Positions 19,028 to 27,409 of a DNA stretch of 47,732 bases are shown here, one piece after another. The stretch lies in the NCBI GenBank assembly GCA_023511995.1, contig JAIMAL010000020.1, positions 1 to 47,732 of the forward strand, given 5' to 3'. This DNA is from Burkholderiales bacterium. Lineage in GTDB: Bacteria; Pseudomonadota; Gammaproteobacteria; Burkholderiales; Thiobacteraceae. The notes under the pieces are model-generated. The model saw only the letters and a list, made by a program, of their open reading frames with translations, did no database searches and was not told where the DNA came from. Numbering within the stretch: position 1 is the first letter of the stretch; every line of letters begins with the position of its first letter. Made by a program: the position numbers and the translations under genes.

Positions 19028-19644
19028 ATTTCGAAACCTTCGTCTTCTATTTCCTCGCGGCCATTTTGCTTTTTGCCGCCCTGCGCGTGATCACCGTGCG
19101 CAATCCGGTGCATGCCGCGCTCTTTTTGGTGCTCGCCTTCTTCACCGCCGCCGGGCTGTGGCTTACGCTGGAGGCGGAATTCCTCGCCATCACCCTGGTG
19201 CTCGTCTACGTGGGGGCGGTGATGGTGCTTTTCCTCTTCGTGGTGATGATGCTGGATATCAATCTGGCTCGGCTGCGGGAGGGGTTCTGGGATTACCTGC
19301 CCCTTGCCGCGACGGTGGTGGTGCTGCTCATCCTGGAGATGGCTCTGGTGCTGGGCGGCCGTTATTTCGGCGCTGACCGCTATCCCGCCCCCGCGCCCCA
19401 TGGGCCAGACTACAGCAACACGCGCGCCCTTGGCCGCGTGCTCTACACCGACTATGTTTATCCCTTCGAGATCGCGGCGGTGATTCTGCTCGTGGCCATC
19501 GTGGCGGCGATCGCGCTCACGCTGCGCCGGCGCAAGACGACCAAGTATCAGGACCCGGCGCGCCAGGTGCGGGTGAAGCGCGCCGAGCGGGTGCGGCTGG
19601 TGTCCATGCCGGCGGAAAAACCGGAAACCGCGACCAAGGAGTGA
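19024..19644 (+). CDS. nuoJ: NADH-quinone oxidoreductase subunit J
   Basis: A 206-aa membrane subunit with five helices. [23 protein letters not shown] and [28 protein letters not shown] include the conserved third helix with the pi-bulge that moves during coupling. The ATG at 19024 is chosen because it overlaps the upstream mini-ORF stop and gives the family N-terminus; TTG 19009 would add five residues. The last ~40 residues are basic and probably cytoplasmic. nuoK follows after 8 nt. Confidence 0.95.
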   Translation: MNFETFVFYFLAAILLFAALRVITVRNPVHAALFLVLAFFTAAGLWLTLEAEFLAITLVLVYVGAVMVLFLFVVMMLDINLARLREGFWDYLPLAATVVVLLILEMALVLGGRYFGADRYPAPAPHGPDYSNTRALGRVLYTDYVYPFEIAAVILLVAIVAAIALTLRRRKTTKYQDPARQVRVKRAERVRLVSMPAEKPETATKE

Positions 19645-19652
19645 GGCAAAGG

Positions 19653-19958
19653 ATGGTGACACTCTCCCACTATCTGATTCTCGGCGCCATGTTGTTCGTC
19701 ATCAGCGTGCTGGGCATCTTCTTAAACCGCAAGAACATGATCGTGCTGCTCATGGCCATCGAGCTCATGCTGCTGGCAGTGAATCTGAATTTCGTCGCCT
19801 TTGCCCATTATCTGGAAGACGTGGCGGGACAGGTGTTCGTCTTTTTCGTCCTCACCGTGGCGGCGGCGGAGTCGGCCATTGGCCTCGCGATTCTGGTGGT
19901 GCTGTTCCGCAATCTGCGCACCATCAATGTCGATGATCTGGACAGCCTGAAAGGGTAG
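19653..19958 (+). CDS. nuoK: NADH-quinone oxidoreductase subunit K
   Basis: A 101-aa three-helix membrane subunit of complex [31 protein letters not shown] contains the conserved membrane Glu of the proton path, and a second one lies in [20 protein letters not shown] 19653 gives the exact family length; an earlier GTG at 19641 would overlap nuoJ and add four residues. It is 4 nt from nuoL. Confidence 0.97.
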   Translation: MVTLSHYLILGAMLFVISVLGIFLNRKNMIVLLMAIELMLLAVNLNFVAFAHYLEDVAGQVFVFFVLTVAAAESAIGLAILVVLFRNLRTINVDDLDSLKG

Positions 19959-19962
19959 GCGG

Positions 19963-21948
19963 ATGGCATTGGACCGGGAGACCCTCTATCTCATCGTGCC
20001 CCTGGCGCCGCTGGCGGGGGCCCTCATCGCTGGCCTGTTCGGCTGGTACATCGGCCGGGTGTGGACCCATCGCATCGCCATTCTCGGCGTGGCCATCTCC
20101 TGCTTGGCCTCCTGGCTCGTTTTCCGCGACGTGCAGGCGGGGCACACCTTCAACGGCACGGTTTATACGTGGCTTGCCAGCGGTGGGGTGTCGTTCGAGA
20201 TCGGCTTCCTCATCGACAAGCTGTCGGCCATGATGATGCTGGTGGTGACCTTCGTCTCCCTCATGGTGCACATCTACACCATCGGCTACATGAGCGATGA
20301 CCCCGGTTACCAGCGTTTCTTCGCCTACATTTCCCTGTTCACCTTCTCCATGCTCATGCTGGTGATGGCGAACAACTTCCTCCAACTCTTCTTCGGCTGG
20401 GAGGCGGTGGGCCTGGTGTCGTATCTTCTGATCGGTTTCTGGTACACCCGCCCCAGTGCCATCTACGCGAATCTCAAGGCATTCCTGGTCAACAGGGTGG
20501 GGGATTTCGGTTTCCTTCTCGGCATCGCTTTGGTGCTCGTCCATGCCGGCAGCCTCGATTACGCCACGGTATTCGGCCAGGCCGAAACCCTTGGCTTGCG
20601 CACCATTGAGCTCATCCCGGGGCATGCCTGGTCCCTGGTGACCGTCATCTGCATCCTGCTTTTCATCGGCGCCATGGGTAAGTCCGCGCAGTTTCCCCTG
20701 CATGTGTGGCTGCCGGATTCCATGGAAGGCCCGACTCCGATTTCCGCCCTCATTCATGCGGCGACCATGGTGACGGCCGGCATCTTCATGGTGGCGCGCA
20801 TGTCGCCGCTGTTCGAGCTGTCCGATACCGCGCTGTCGGTGGTGCTGGTGATCGGTGCCATCACCGCTTTCTTCATGGGCCTGCTGGGCATCGTGCAGAA
20901 CGACATCAAGCGGGTGGTGGCCTATTCCACCTTGTCGCAACTGGGTTACATGACGGTGGCGCTGGGTGCCTCGAGTTACTCCGTCGCCATCTTCCACCTG
21001 ATGACCCATGCGTTCTTCAAAGCCCTGCTTTTCCTTGCCGCGGGGTCGGTGATCATCGGCATGCACCATGACCAGGACATGCGCCACATGGGTGGGCTGC
21101 GGCGCTACATGCCCGTCACGTGGCTAACCGCCCTCATCGGGGCCTTGGCGCTGATCGGTACGCCCTTCTTCTCCGGCTTCTATTCCAAGGATTCCATCAT
21201 CGAGGCGGTGCGCGCGGCCAACGTGCCGGGGGCGGGGTTTGCCTATTCTGCGGTGCTGGCGGGCGTGTTCGTCACCGCCTTCTATACCTTCCGCATGTAC
21301 TTCCTGGTCTTTCATGGTCCGGAGCGCTTCCGCGGCCACCTGGGCCACGGCGAACACGGTGGCGGCGAGGCGGCGCCCCATGAATCGCCATGGGTGGTGT
21401 GGGTGCCGTTGGTGGTGCTGGCCATTCCCTCCGTCCTCATCGGGCATTTCACGGTGGGGGCGGTGATCGACGGTACCGCCTTTGGCGAGGCGATCCGCGT
21501 CCTACCGCAGCATCCGGCGCCGGCGGAACTGGCCGCCCATTTCCACGGTGCCACGGCCATGGCGCTCCATGCCTTCACCAGCCTTCCCTTCTGGCTGGCG
21601 GTGGCCGGGGTGGCCAGTGCCTGGTATCTCTACGTGTTGCGGCCTGAATTGCCGGAACGCCTGGTGGGCCTCTTTCCTCTCGCCTACCGCATTCTGGAAG
21701 AGAAATATGGTTTCGACCGCTTCAATGACTGGTTCTTCGCCGGGGGTGCCCGCCGGCTGGGCACCTGGCTGTGGCGGGTGATGGATGCCACGGTCATCGA
21801 CGGCTGGCTGGTGAACGGCACGGCGCGGCTGATGGGGAGGCTGGCGGCAGCGGTCCGCCAGTTCCAGTCGGGCTACATCTATCACTACGCCTTCGCCATG
21901 CTCATCGGCGTGTTCGTGCTCATCACCTGGTTCGTGAAAATCCAATAG
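19963..21948 (+). CDS. nuoL: NADH-quinone oxidoreductase subunit L
   Basis: A 661-aa antiporter-like proton-pumping subunit at the far end of the membrane arm. Motifs include SVSFEIGFLIDKLSAMMMLVVTFVS, FFGWEAVGLVSYLLIGFW with the key Glu, GAMGKSAQFPLHVWLPDSMEGPTPISALIHAATMVTAG, and DIKRVVAYSTLSQLGYM. The C-terminal part carries the long lateral helix typical of NuoL. A His-rich loop (HLGHGEHGGGEAAPHE) near residue 460 is ordinary for betaproteobacteria. Confidence 0.97.
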   Translation: MALDRETLYLIVPLAPLAGALIAGLFGWYIGRVWTHRIAILGVAISCLASWLVFRDVQAGHTFNGTVYTWLASGGVSFEIGFLIDKLSAMMMLVVTFVSLMVHIYTIGYMSDDPGYQRFFAYISLFTFSMLMLVMANNFLQLFFGWEAVGLVSYLLIGFWYTRPSAIYANLKAFLVNRVGDFGFLLGIALVLVHAGSLDYATVFGQAETLGLRTIELIPGHAWSLVTVICILLFIGAMGKSAQFPLHVWLPDSMEGPTPISALIHAATMVTAGIFMVARMSPLFELSDTALSVVLVIGAITAFFMGLLGIVQNDIKRVVAYSTLSQLGYMTVALGASSYSVAIFHLMTHAFFKALLFLAAGSVIIGMHHDQDMRHMGGLRRYMPVTWLTALIGALALIGTPFFSGFYSKDSIIEAVRAANVPGAGFAYSAVLAGVFVTAFYTFRMYFLVFHGPERFRGHLGHGEHGGGEAAPHESPWVVWVPLVVLAIPSVLIGHFTVGAVIDGTAFGEAIRVLPQHPAPAELAAHFHGATAMALHAFTSLPFWLAVAGVASAWYLYVLRPELPERLVGLFPLAYRILEEKYGFDRFNDWFFAGGARRLGTWLWRVMDATVIDGWLVNGTARLMGRLAAAVRQFQSGYIYHYAFAMLIGVFVLITWFVKIQ

Positions 21949-21996
21949 GCCTGGGAAAGGGAGGCTGCCTGCGCGGCGGCGCCCCGAAAAACAAAC

Positions 21997-23493
21997 ATGT
22001 GGGGGATGCCTTTGCTGAGTCTTGCCATCTGGGTGCCAATCGTCTTCGGCCTGCTGGTGCTCGCCACCGGTTCGGATCGCAATGCGGCGGTGGCGCGCGG
22101 GCTGGCCCTGATCGGTTCGGTTGCGGGGCTTGCGGTGACCATCCCGCTCTACACCCGCTTCGATACGGCCAGCGCCGCCATGCAGTTCGTCGAGCGCGCA
22201 GCCTGGATCGAAACCTTCCGCGTCGATTATCACCTGGGTGTGGATGGCATCTCGGTGCTCTTCATTCTGCTGACGGCCTTCACCACGGTGCTGGTGGTGC
22301 TGGCCGGCTGGCGCGTGATCGAGACGCGGGTGGCCCAGTACTACGCGGCCTTTCTCATCATGTCCGGGCTCATGATCGGTGTCTTCGCCGCCCTGGACGC
22401 GGTGCTGTTCTACGTCTTCTGGGAGGCGATGCTGATCCCCATGTTCCTGGTCATCGGCGTGTGGGGCGGGCCGCGGCGGGTGTATGCAGCGGTGAAGTTC
22501 TTCCTCTACACCCTGCTGGGCTCCCTCCTCATGCTGGTGGCCTTCATCTACCTCTACCAGAAGGCCGGCAGCTTCGATGTTCAGTCGTGGCACCGTCTGC
22601 CGCTGGGATTGCGGGAACAGGTGCTCATCTTCCTTGCCTTTTTTACTGCCTTTGCCGTGAAGGTCCCCATGTGGCCGGTGCACACCTGGTTGCCGGATGC
22701 CCATGTCGAGGCCCCCACCGGCGGCTCCGTGGTGCTGGCGGCCATCATGCTGAAGCTGGGCGCCTACGGCTTTTTGCGCTTTTCTCTGCCCATCGCGCCG
22801 GATGCCAGTCACGCCCTGGCCGGCTTCATGATCACCCTGTCCCTGGTCGCGGTGGTCTATATCGGCCTGGTGGCCCTGGTCCAGGGTGACATGAAAAAAC
22901 TCATCGCCTATTCGTCCATCGCCCACATGGGCTTCGTCACCCTCGGCTTTTTCCTCTTCAACGCCCATGGCATCGAAGGGGCGCTGGTGCAGATGATTTC
23001 CCATGGCTTCGTGTCGGGGGCGCTGTTCCTTTGTGTGGGGGTGATGTACGACCGGCTGCATTCCCGCAACATCGCCGACTACGGCGGGGTGGTCAACAGC
23101 ATGCCCGTGTTCTCGGCCTTGTTCGTGCTCTTTGCCATGGCCAATGCCGGCTTGCCCGCGACCAGCGGTTTTGTCGGTGAATTCCTGGTGATCATGGGCG
23201 CGATGAAGGTGAACTTCTGGTATGCGGCTGTCGCCGCCACCACCCTCGTCTTCGGCGCCGCCTATACCCTGTGGCTGGTGAAGCGGGTGGTATTCGGACC
23301 CATCGTCCATCCCCAGGTGGCGCAGATGCCGGATGTAAGCCCCCGCGAGTTTCTCGTGCTGGCGTTGGTTGCGCTGGCGGTGCTCGGCATGGGGATCTAT
23401 CCGGCGCCATTCACCGCTGTGATGCATGCATCCGTGGAGCAACTGCTGGCACATGTGGCCGAAAGCAAATGCGGCGCGTTCTGTGCCTGGTAA
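21997..23493 (+). CDS. nuoM: NADH-quinone oxidoreductase subunit M
   Basis: A 498-aa antiporter-like proton-pumping subunit. YHLGVDGISVLFILLTAF, FYVFWEAMLIPMFLVIGVWGG, AVKVPMWPVHTWLPDAHVEAPTGGSVVLAAIMLKLGAYG and DMKKLIAYSSIAHMGFVTLG identify NuoM. ATG 21997 is used, but ATG 22006 is equally possible, since GGGAGG at 21961–21966 is far from the first and GGGGG abuts the second. The 48-nt gap after nuoL ends in an A/C-rich stretch just as the nuoI–nuoJ gap does. Confidence 0.96.
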   Translation: MWGMPLLSLAIWVPIVFGLLVLATGSDRNAAVARGLALIGSVAGLAVTIPLYTRFDTASAAMQFVERAAWIETFRVDYHLGVDGISVLFILLTAFTTVLVVLAGWRVIETRVAQYYAAFLIMSGLMIGVFAALDAVLFYVFWEAMLIPMFLVIGVWGGPRRVYAAVKFFLYTLLGSLLMLVAFIYLYQKAGSFDVQSWHRLPLGLREQVLIFLAFFTAFAVKVPMWPVHTWLPDAHVEAPTGGSVVLAAIMLKLGAYGFLRFSLPIAPDASHALAGFMITLSLVAVVYIGLVALVQGDMKKLIAYSSIAHMGFVTLGFFLFNAHGIEGALVQMISHGFVSGALFLCVGVMYDRLHSRNIADYGGVVNSMPVFSALFVLFAMANAGLPATSGFVGEFLVIMGAMKVNFWYAAVAATTLVFGAAYTLWLVKRVVFGPIVHPQVAQMPDVSPREFLVLALVALAVLGMGIYPAPFTAVMHASVEQLLAHVAESKCGAFCAW

Positions 23494-23502
23494 TGGGGCG
23501 AT

Positions 23503-24951
23503 ATGATGGCTGACTTCGTTTTCACCGATCTCCTTCCCGCCCTGCCGGAGGTGGTGCTGCTGTGCGCCGCCTGTGTGATCCTCATTCTTGACCTCTTCCT
23601 TGCCGACGATCTGCGCTGGGTCACCTACGGCCTGGCACTGGCGGCCCTCGGCGCCGCCGCCTGGACGACGCTCACGACCGCCGATCCCCTGCCTTTGGCG
23701 GCCTTTGGCAACATGTTCATCGATGACCGCCTTTCCGATCTCCTCAAGCTCATGCTCTACGGCGCGGTGGCGGCGGTGCTCATCTATTCCCGGGATTACC
23801 TGCGCCTGCGTAGCCTCTACCGCGGCGAATTCTACGTGCTGGTGCTGTTCGCCACGCTGGGGATGATGGTCATGATCTCCGCCAGCCATTTCCTGACCCT
23901 CTACCTGGGGCTGGAACTCCTCTCCCTCTGCCTTTACGCCCTGGTGGCGCTACAGCGGGATAGCCGGGTGGCCAGCGAAGCGGCGATGAAATACTTCGTC
24001 CTCGGCGCCTTGGCCTCCGGGCTTTTGCTCTACGGCCTGTCGCTCCTTTACGGGATCACGGGATCGCTGGAAATCGCCCGTGTGGCGGCGGCGGTGACCT
24101 ATGGGGAACGGGGGCCGGTGCTGGTGTTTGGCCTCATCTTCGTGGTGGCGGGGCTTGCCTTCAAGCTGGGCGTGGTGCCCTTCCACATGTGGATTCCGGA
24201 TGTCTACCAGGGCGCGCCGACGGCGGTCACCCTCTTCATCGGTTCGGCACCGAAGTTCGCCGCCTTCGCTTTCTTCGTCCGCCTCCTGGTGGAGGGGCTG
24301 GGCAGCCTGGCCACGGACTGGCAGCCCATGCTCGCCCTCATGGCCACCCTGTCCATTGCCCTGGGCAATTTGGCCGCCATCGCCCAGACCAACATCAAGC
24401 GGATGCTGGCCTACTCCACCATCACCCACATGGGATTCGTCCTGCTGGGCTTCCTTGCCGGGGGGGAGACGGGCCTCAGTGCGGCCTTCTTCTACGTGGT
24501 GGCCTACGTGCTGATGAGCCTGGGTGGCTTTGCCATGATTCTCCTCCTTTCGCGGGAAGGCTTCGAAGCGGAGGCGCTGGAGGATTTCAAGGGACTCAAC
24601 CAGCGTAGCCCCTGGCATGCCTTCCTCATGCTGCTGCTCATGGTTTCCATGGCCGGTGTACCACCGACCCTGGGCTTTTACGCCAAGCTGTCGGTGCTTC
24701 AGGCCGCTCTCCAGGCAGGCTTCGTCGGCCTGGTGGTGTTCGCTGTGCTCATGTCGGTGGTGGGGGCGTTCTATTACCTGCGGGTGGTGAAGCTCATGTA
24801 CTTCGACGCGCCCGTGGACAACACGCCCCTGCGCGCCAGCGCGGACATGCAGGTGCTTCTGTCCGCAAACGGGCTGGCGGTGCTGGCGCTGGGCCTGATG
24901 CCCCAGCCCCTGCTTGCCCTCTGCGCGGAGGCGATCCGGCAGCTCGGCTGA
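23503..24951 (+). CDS. nuoN: NADH-quinone oxidoreductase subunit N
   Basis: A 482-aa antiporter-like subunit, the last of the complex I operon. [81 protein letters not shown] and [21 protein letters not shown] are typical. Two start codons lie in tandem (ATG 23503 and 23506). The plus strand then meets the convergent terminator at 24970–24998. Confidence 0.97.
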   Translation: MMADFVFTDLLPALPEVVLLCAACVILILDLFLADDLRWVTYGLALAALGAAAWTTLTTADPLPLAAFGNMFIDDRLSDLLKLMLYGAVAAVLIYSRDYLRLRSLYRGEFYVLVLFATLGMMVMISASHFLTLYLGLELLSLCLYALVALQRDSRVASEAAMKYFVLGALASGLLLYGLSLLYGITGSLEIARVAAAVTYGERGPVLVFGLIFVVAGLAFKLGVVPFHMWIPDVYQGAPTAVTLFIGSAPKFAAFAFFVRLLVEGLGSLATDWQPMLALMATLSIALGNLAAIAQTNIKRMLAYSTITHMGFVLLGFLAGGETGLSAAFFYVVAYVLMSLGGFAMILLLSREGFEAEALEDFKGLNQRSPWHAFLMLLLMVSMAGVPPTLGFYAKLSVLQAALQAGFVGLVVFAVLMSVVGAFYYLRVVKLMYFDAPVDNTPLRASADMQVLLSANGLAVLALGLMPQPLLALCAEAIRQLG

Positions 24952-24969
24952 GCTGCGGCCGCCGTCCCG

Positions 24970-24998
24970 AAAAAAAAAGCCAGGGACGAAGCCCTGGC
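24970..24998 (-). terminator. Rho-independent terminator of the SOR-like gene
   Basis: Read on the minus strand, a 7-bp stem GCCAGGG / CCCTGGC with a 6-nt loop (24979–24998) is followed by nine T (24970–24978). It ends 20 bp beyond the stop of the minus-strand gene at 25018. On the plus strand there is no downstream T-run, so it is a clear terminator only for the minus-strand transcript. Confidence 0.85.
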
Positions 24999-25017
24999 CG
25001 GGTTGACTTCGGCGGGA

Positions 25018-25470
25018 TCAGGCCGCCTTGCTGTATTTTTCCTTGGCTTCGCGGGCAGCCTTCGCCGTTTCGGGATCGTAGGCCTTGCCCTGCCAGAGGA
25101 GCTGATAGGCGATTTCCTCGTTGCCGTTCTCGCACAGCTCTAGCACCCGTTTGAAGAGGGGCTGGAAAGTGTCGGAACGATGGGACCGCTCATGATCCTC
25201 CATGCTCTGCCAGAAGGTCACGATCAGCGCCTCCCGTCCCTTGAGGGGATGCTCCACCGCCTGGCCGATGGTGGAACCCTCATTGGACACCATCCCGGTG
25301 TTGATCATGACGAAGCCACCGATGAAGCCGGTGTCGGAGTGATAGGTTTTCACGTTCTCGCACAGCTCCGCCACCCGTTCTTCCAGGTCTTCCACGGTGT
25401 AGCCGGGGCGGAGGATGACACGGTTGACGGTGACCACGCCGTCGGTCGTCAGTCCAGGAATCAGGCTCAT
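25018..25470 (-). CDS. Small protein resembling half of sulfur oxygenase reductase
   Basis: A 150-aa protein, probably a dimeric alpha/beta-barrel (ABM/SOR superfamily). ATG 25470 is chosen because AAGGAG is 7 nt upstream. Its segment VTFWQSMEDHERSHRSDTF…FKRVLELCENGNEEIAYQLLW resembles the part of archaeal sulfur oxygenase reductase that runs YTFWKDWKDHEEMH… to WEPIYE. In SOR this holds the iron ligands His86, His90 and Glu114. The equivalents here would be His93, His97 and Glu118 or Glu119. DTGFIGGFVMINTG resembles the strand near the SOR catalytic Cys, and Cys37 lies nearby but not in register. SOR is about 310 aa, so this is half length. Alternatively it is an ABM-type monooxygenase or a non-enzymatic relative. 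Convergent with nuoN; own terminator. Confidence 0.6.
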   Translation of the reverse strand: MSLIPGLTTDGVVTVNRVILRPGYTVEDLEERVAELCENVKTYHSDTGFIGGFVMINTGMVSNEGSTIGQAVEHPLKGREALIVTFWQSMEDHERSHRSDTFQPLFKRVLELCENGNEEIAYQLLWQGKAYDPETAKAAREAKEKYSKAA

Positions 25471-25600
25471 GGTGTTGCTCCTTAAGTAAAGTAACAAATA
25501 CTAATAGACGCGCTGCAAAAAACGGCCGGAACCGGCACGGAAAACCCGACAAATTTACTCGGGTGTTCGTAAGATAGCAGCGGACTGGGAAAGTTTCAAG

Positions 25601-26233
25601 ATGGCCAGAAAAATTCTTTATGAAGCGCCCCTGCGGCGGGAGGAGGTCTGGAGCGGGCGTCTGCTGCGGGTCCATCGGGACGAGGTGCGGCTGCCGGACG
25701 GCCGGACTTCCGTACGGGAGTACATCCGGCACCCGGGGGCGGTGGTGGTGCTTCCGCTCCTTGCGGGTGACCGGCTGCTTTTGGAGCGGCAGTTCCGCTA
25801 TCCCCTGGGGCGGGACTTCATCGAGCTGCCGGCGGGCAAGATCGACCCCGGCGAGGCACCCCTGGCCTGCGCCATGCGGGAGCTCAGGGAGGAGACCGGC
25901 TACACCGCCCGCCAGTGGACCTATGTCACCACGGTCTATCCCTGCATCGGCTATGCCGATGAGCGGCTGGTGTACTATCTGGCGCAGGAATTGTCCTACG
26001 AGGGCCACCGGCGGGATGAGGATGAGTTCCTGGAGGTCTTCACCGTGGATGTCGCTGAGGCGCTGGATTGGGTGCGCACCGGCCGCATCTGCGAAGCGAA
26101 AACGGTGGCGGGCCTCTTCTGGCTGGAGAAACTCCTGAGCGGTCACTGGTCACCCCAAGCGGAGCCCGCTGGCGCCGGGGGGCCAGCGGCAGCGGAAGGG
26201 CCGGTCCCGGCGGGGGACCCCCCGACCCCGTGA
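25601..26233 (+). CDS. nudF: Nudix hydrolase, probable ADP-ribose pyrophosphatase
   Basis: A 210-aa hydrolase that probably cleaves ADP-ribose to AMP and ribose 5-phosphate. The Nudix box GKIDPGEAPLACAMREL followed by REETGY has all the metal-binding residues (G-x5-E-x7-R-E-[LV]-x-E-E-x-G). Upstream, VREYIRHPGAVVVLPLL and ERQFRYPLGRDFIELPAGK match the NudF/ADPRase group. The last ~30 residues (QAEPAGAGGPAAAEG…) are low complexity and encoded by two palindromes; the enzyme core ends near SGHW. It faces away from the SOR-like gene. Confidence 0.85.
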   Translation: MARKILYEAPLRREEVWSGRLLRVHRDEVRLPDGRTSVREYIRHPGAVVVLPLLAGDRLLLERQFRYPLGRDFIELPAGKIDPGEAPLACAMRELREETGYTARQWTYVTTVYPCIGYADERLVYYLAQELSYEGHRRDEDEFLEVFTVDVAEALDWVRTGRICEAKTVAGLFWLEKLLSGHWSPQAEPAGAGGPAAAEGPVPAGDPPTP

Positions 26234-26261
26234 TCGCTTGGTGCCTGATGGGAGCGGGCAG

Positions 26262-26573
26262 ATGAAGTTTTCCGACCTCGCGCCAGGGGCGCGCTTTGAG
26301 TTCGAGGGACAGGTCTATGTCAAGGAAGGCCCCGTGCTGGCCCGGGAGGAAGCGACCGGCCGGCTGCGCCTGATCCCCCGCTATGCCCGTCTGCGGCCGG
26401 TGCGGGAGGGGGGTGGGGCCGACCACGCCGCGCCTGGGGACGAGGCGCGGGCGTTGCTGGACGCTTTTTACCGGGAAGCGCTGGCAGCCCTCGATGACCC
26501 ACCCGAGGCGGGCCGCCGCCGCCTTGAGGAAGCCTGGCGCCGCCTGTGCGCGACCCTTTCCCTCAGAAGCTGA
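26262..26573 (+). CDS. Hypothetical protein, 103 aa
   Basis: I do not recognise this protein. It is acidic and basic in alternation, without a signal peptide or membrane segment. The N-terminus (FSDLAPGARFEFEGQVYVKEGP) has a short beta-rich look, and the C-terminal half (ARALLDAFYREALAALDDPPEAGRRRLEEAWRRL) is helical. ATG 26262 follows GGAGCGGG with good spacing. It lies 28 nt after the Nudix gene, so it may share that transcript, and it overlaps the convergent kinase gene by 11 bp. Confidence 0.6.
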   Translation: MKFSDLAPGARFEFEGQVYVKEGPVLAREEATGRLRLIPRYARLRPVREGGGADHAAPGDEARALLDAFYREALAALDDPPEAGRRRLEEAWRRLCATLSLRS

Positions 26574-27408
26574 ACCCCTCCCGGCCGCATTTGCGCCCCG
26601 CGAGCCTCGCCGCTTCGCGGAGGGTGGTCGCCACGTCCGCGCCCGTCAGAAGGCCGTGGATCACGCCGGCGTTGAAGGTGTCGCCGGCACCCACGGTGTC
26701 CACCACCACCGGTGGGGGAAAGGCGGGGGTGTGGTGTATTCGGCTTCCCTCCAGGGCCCAGGCGCCGGCCTCGCCCCAGCCCAGGAAGATGAGGGGGCGC
26801 GGCGCGCGCGAGCGCAGCGCGGTGAGGAAGGTTTCCGGGTCTAGATGGTCCCAGGCGCGGGCAAGGGCGCGGCCGGTGAGGAGGACGTCGGGAAAATCGA
26901 GCAGCATCTCCACACCGGGGCGGGGTTTCTCCACTTCCAGGGAAAGACGGGCACCCGCTTCCCGGACACGGGCCATCATGGGCGGGAGTTCCGGGACGTT
27001 GCGGCCTTCGAAGTGGACCCAATCGAAGCCGGCAAGGTCGATGGCGGCGAAGTCGCGGGCGGAAAACTCCGGCAGGTCGCGGTAATGAACGATGGTGCGG
27101 CTGCCGGAAGGGGCAAGGAGGATGGAGGAGGTGGGTGGCCGGCCCGGGCGTCGGATAGAGCAGGACCAATCCACCCCTTGGCGCGCCAGATCGTCAACGA
27201 TGAGGGCGCTTTCGCCGCCTTCTGCCAGCACCCCGGCGAAGCTTGCCTTGTGTCCGAGGGCGGCGAGCACCACGGCCGTGTTGGCGGCGTTGCCTCCCCG
27301 GGCGATGCGCAGGCTCTTGGCGCGCATTTCCTCGTCTTCCTGGGGATAGTGGTCGACGCGGAAGATGAGGTCGAGGGTGGCGATGCCTACGCAGAGAATG
27401 CGGGCCAT
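26563..27408 (-). CDS. PfkB-family sugar kinase, ketohexokinase-like
   Basis: A 281-aa cytoplasmic kinase of the ribokinase/PfkB family. Near the start CVGIATLDLIF and GGNAANTAVVLAALG are the substrate-side signature. VDTVGAGDTFNAGVIHGLL holds the anion hole and catalytic Asp. WVHFEGRN and SLEVEKPRPG resemble ketohexokinase more than ribokinase or fructokinase, suggesting phosphorylation of a keto-sugar at C1; the substrate is not established. The ATG at 27408 lies 1 nt from the stop of the glycosyltransferase-like gene, so the two are translated together. Confidence 0.8.
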   Translation of the reverse strand: MARILCVGIATLDLIFRVDHYPQEDEEMRAKSLRIARGGNAANTAVVLAALGHKASFAGVLAEGGESALIVDDLARQGVDWSCSIRRPGRPPTSSILLAPSGSRTIVHYRDLPEFSARDFAAIDLAGFDWVHFEGRNVPELPPMMARVREAGARLSLEVEKPRPGVEMLLDFPDVLLTGRALARAWDHLDPETFLTALRSRAPRPLIFLGWGEAGAWALEGSRIHHTPAFPPPVVVDTVGAGDTFNAGVIHGLLTGADVATTLREAARLAGRKCGREGFSF

Positions 27409-27409
27409 G

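Noticed and set aside
21949-21996. nuoL–nuoM gap as a third mini-ORF leader like the ones before nuoJ and accA
   Set aside because: The gap has a purine-rich block and an A/C-rich end similar to the nuoJ gap, but no ATG-initiated ORF ending on the nuoM start.
25525-25536. GCCGG-AA-CCGGC hairpin followed on the minus strand by CGTTTTTT, upstream of the SOR-like gene
   Set aside because: The stem is only about 4–5 bp once a loop is allowed, and no upstream minus-strand gene needs a terminator there. It might be an attenuator, but evidence is too weak to call.
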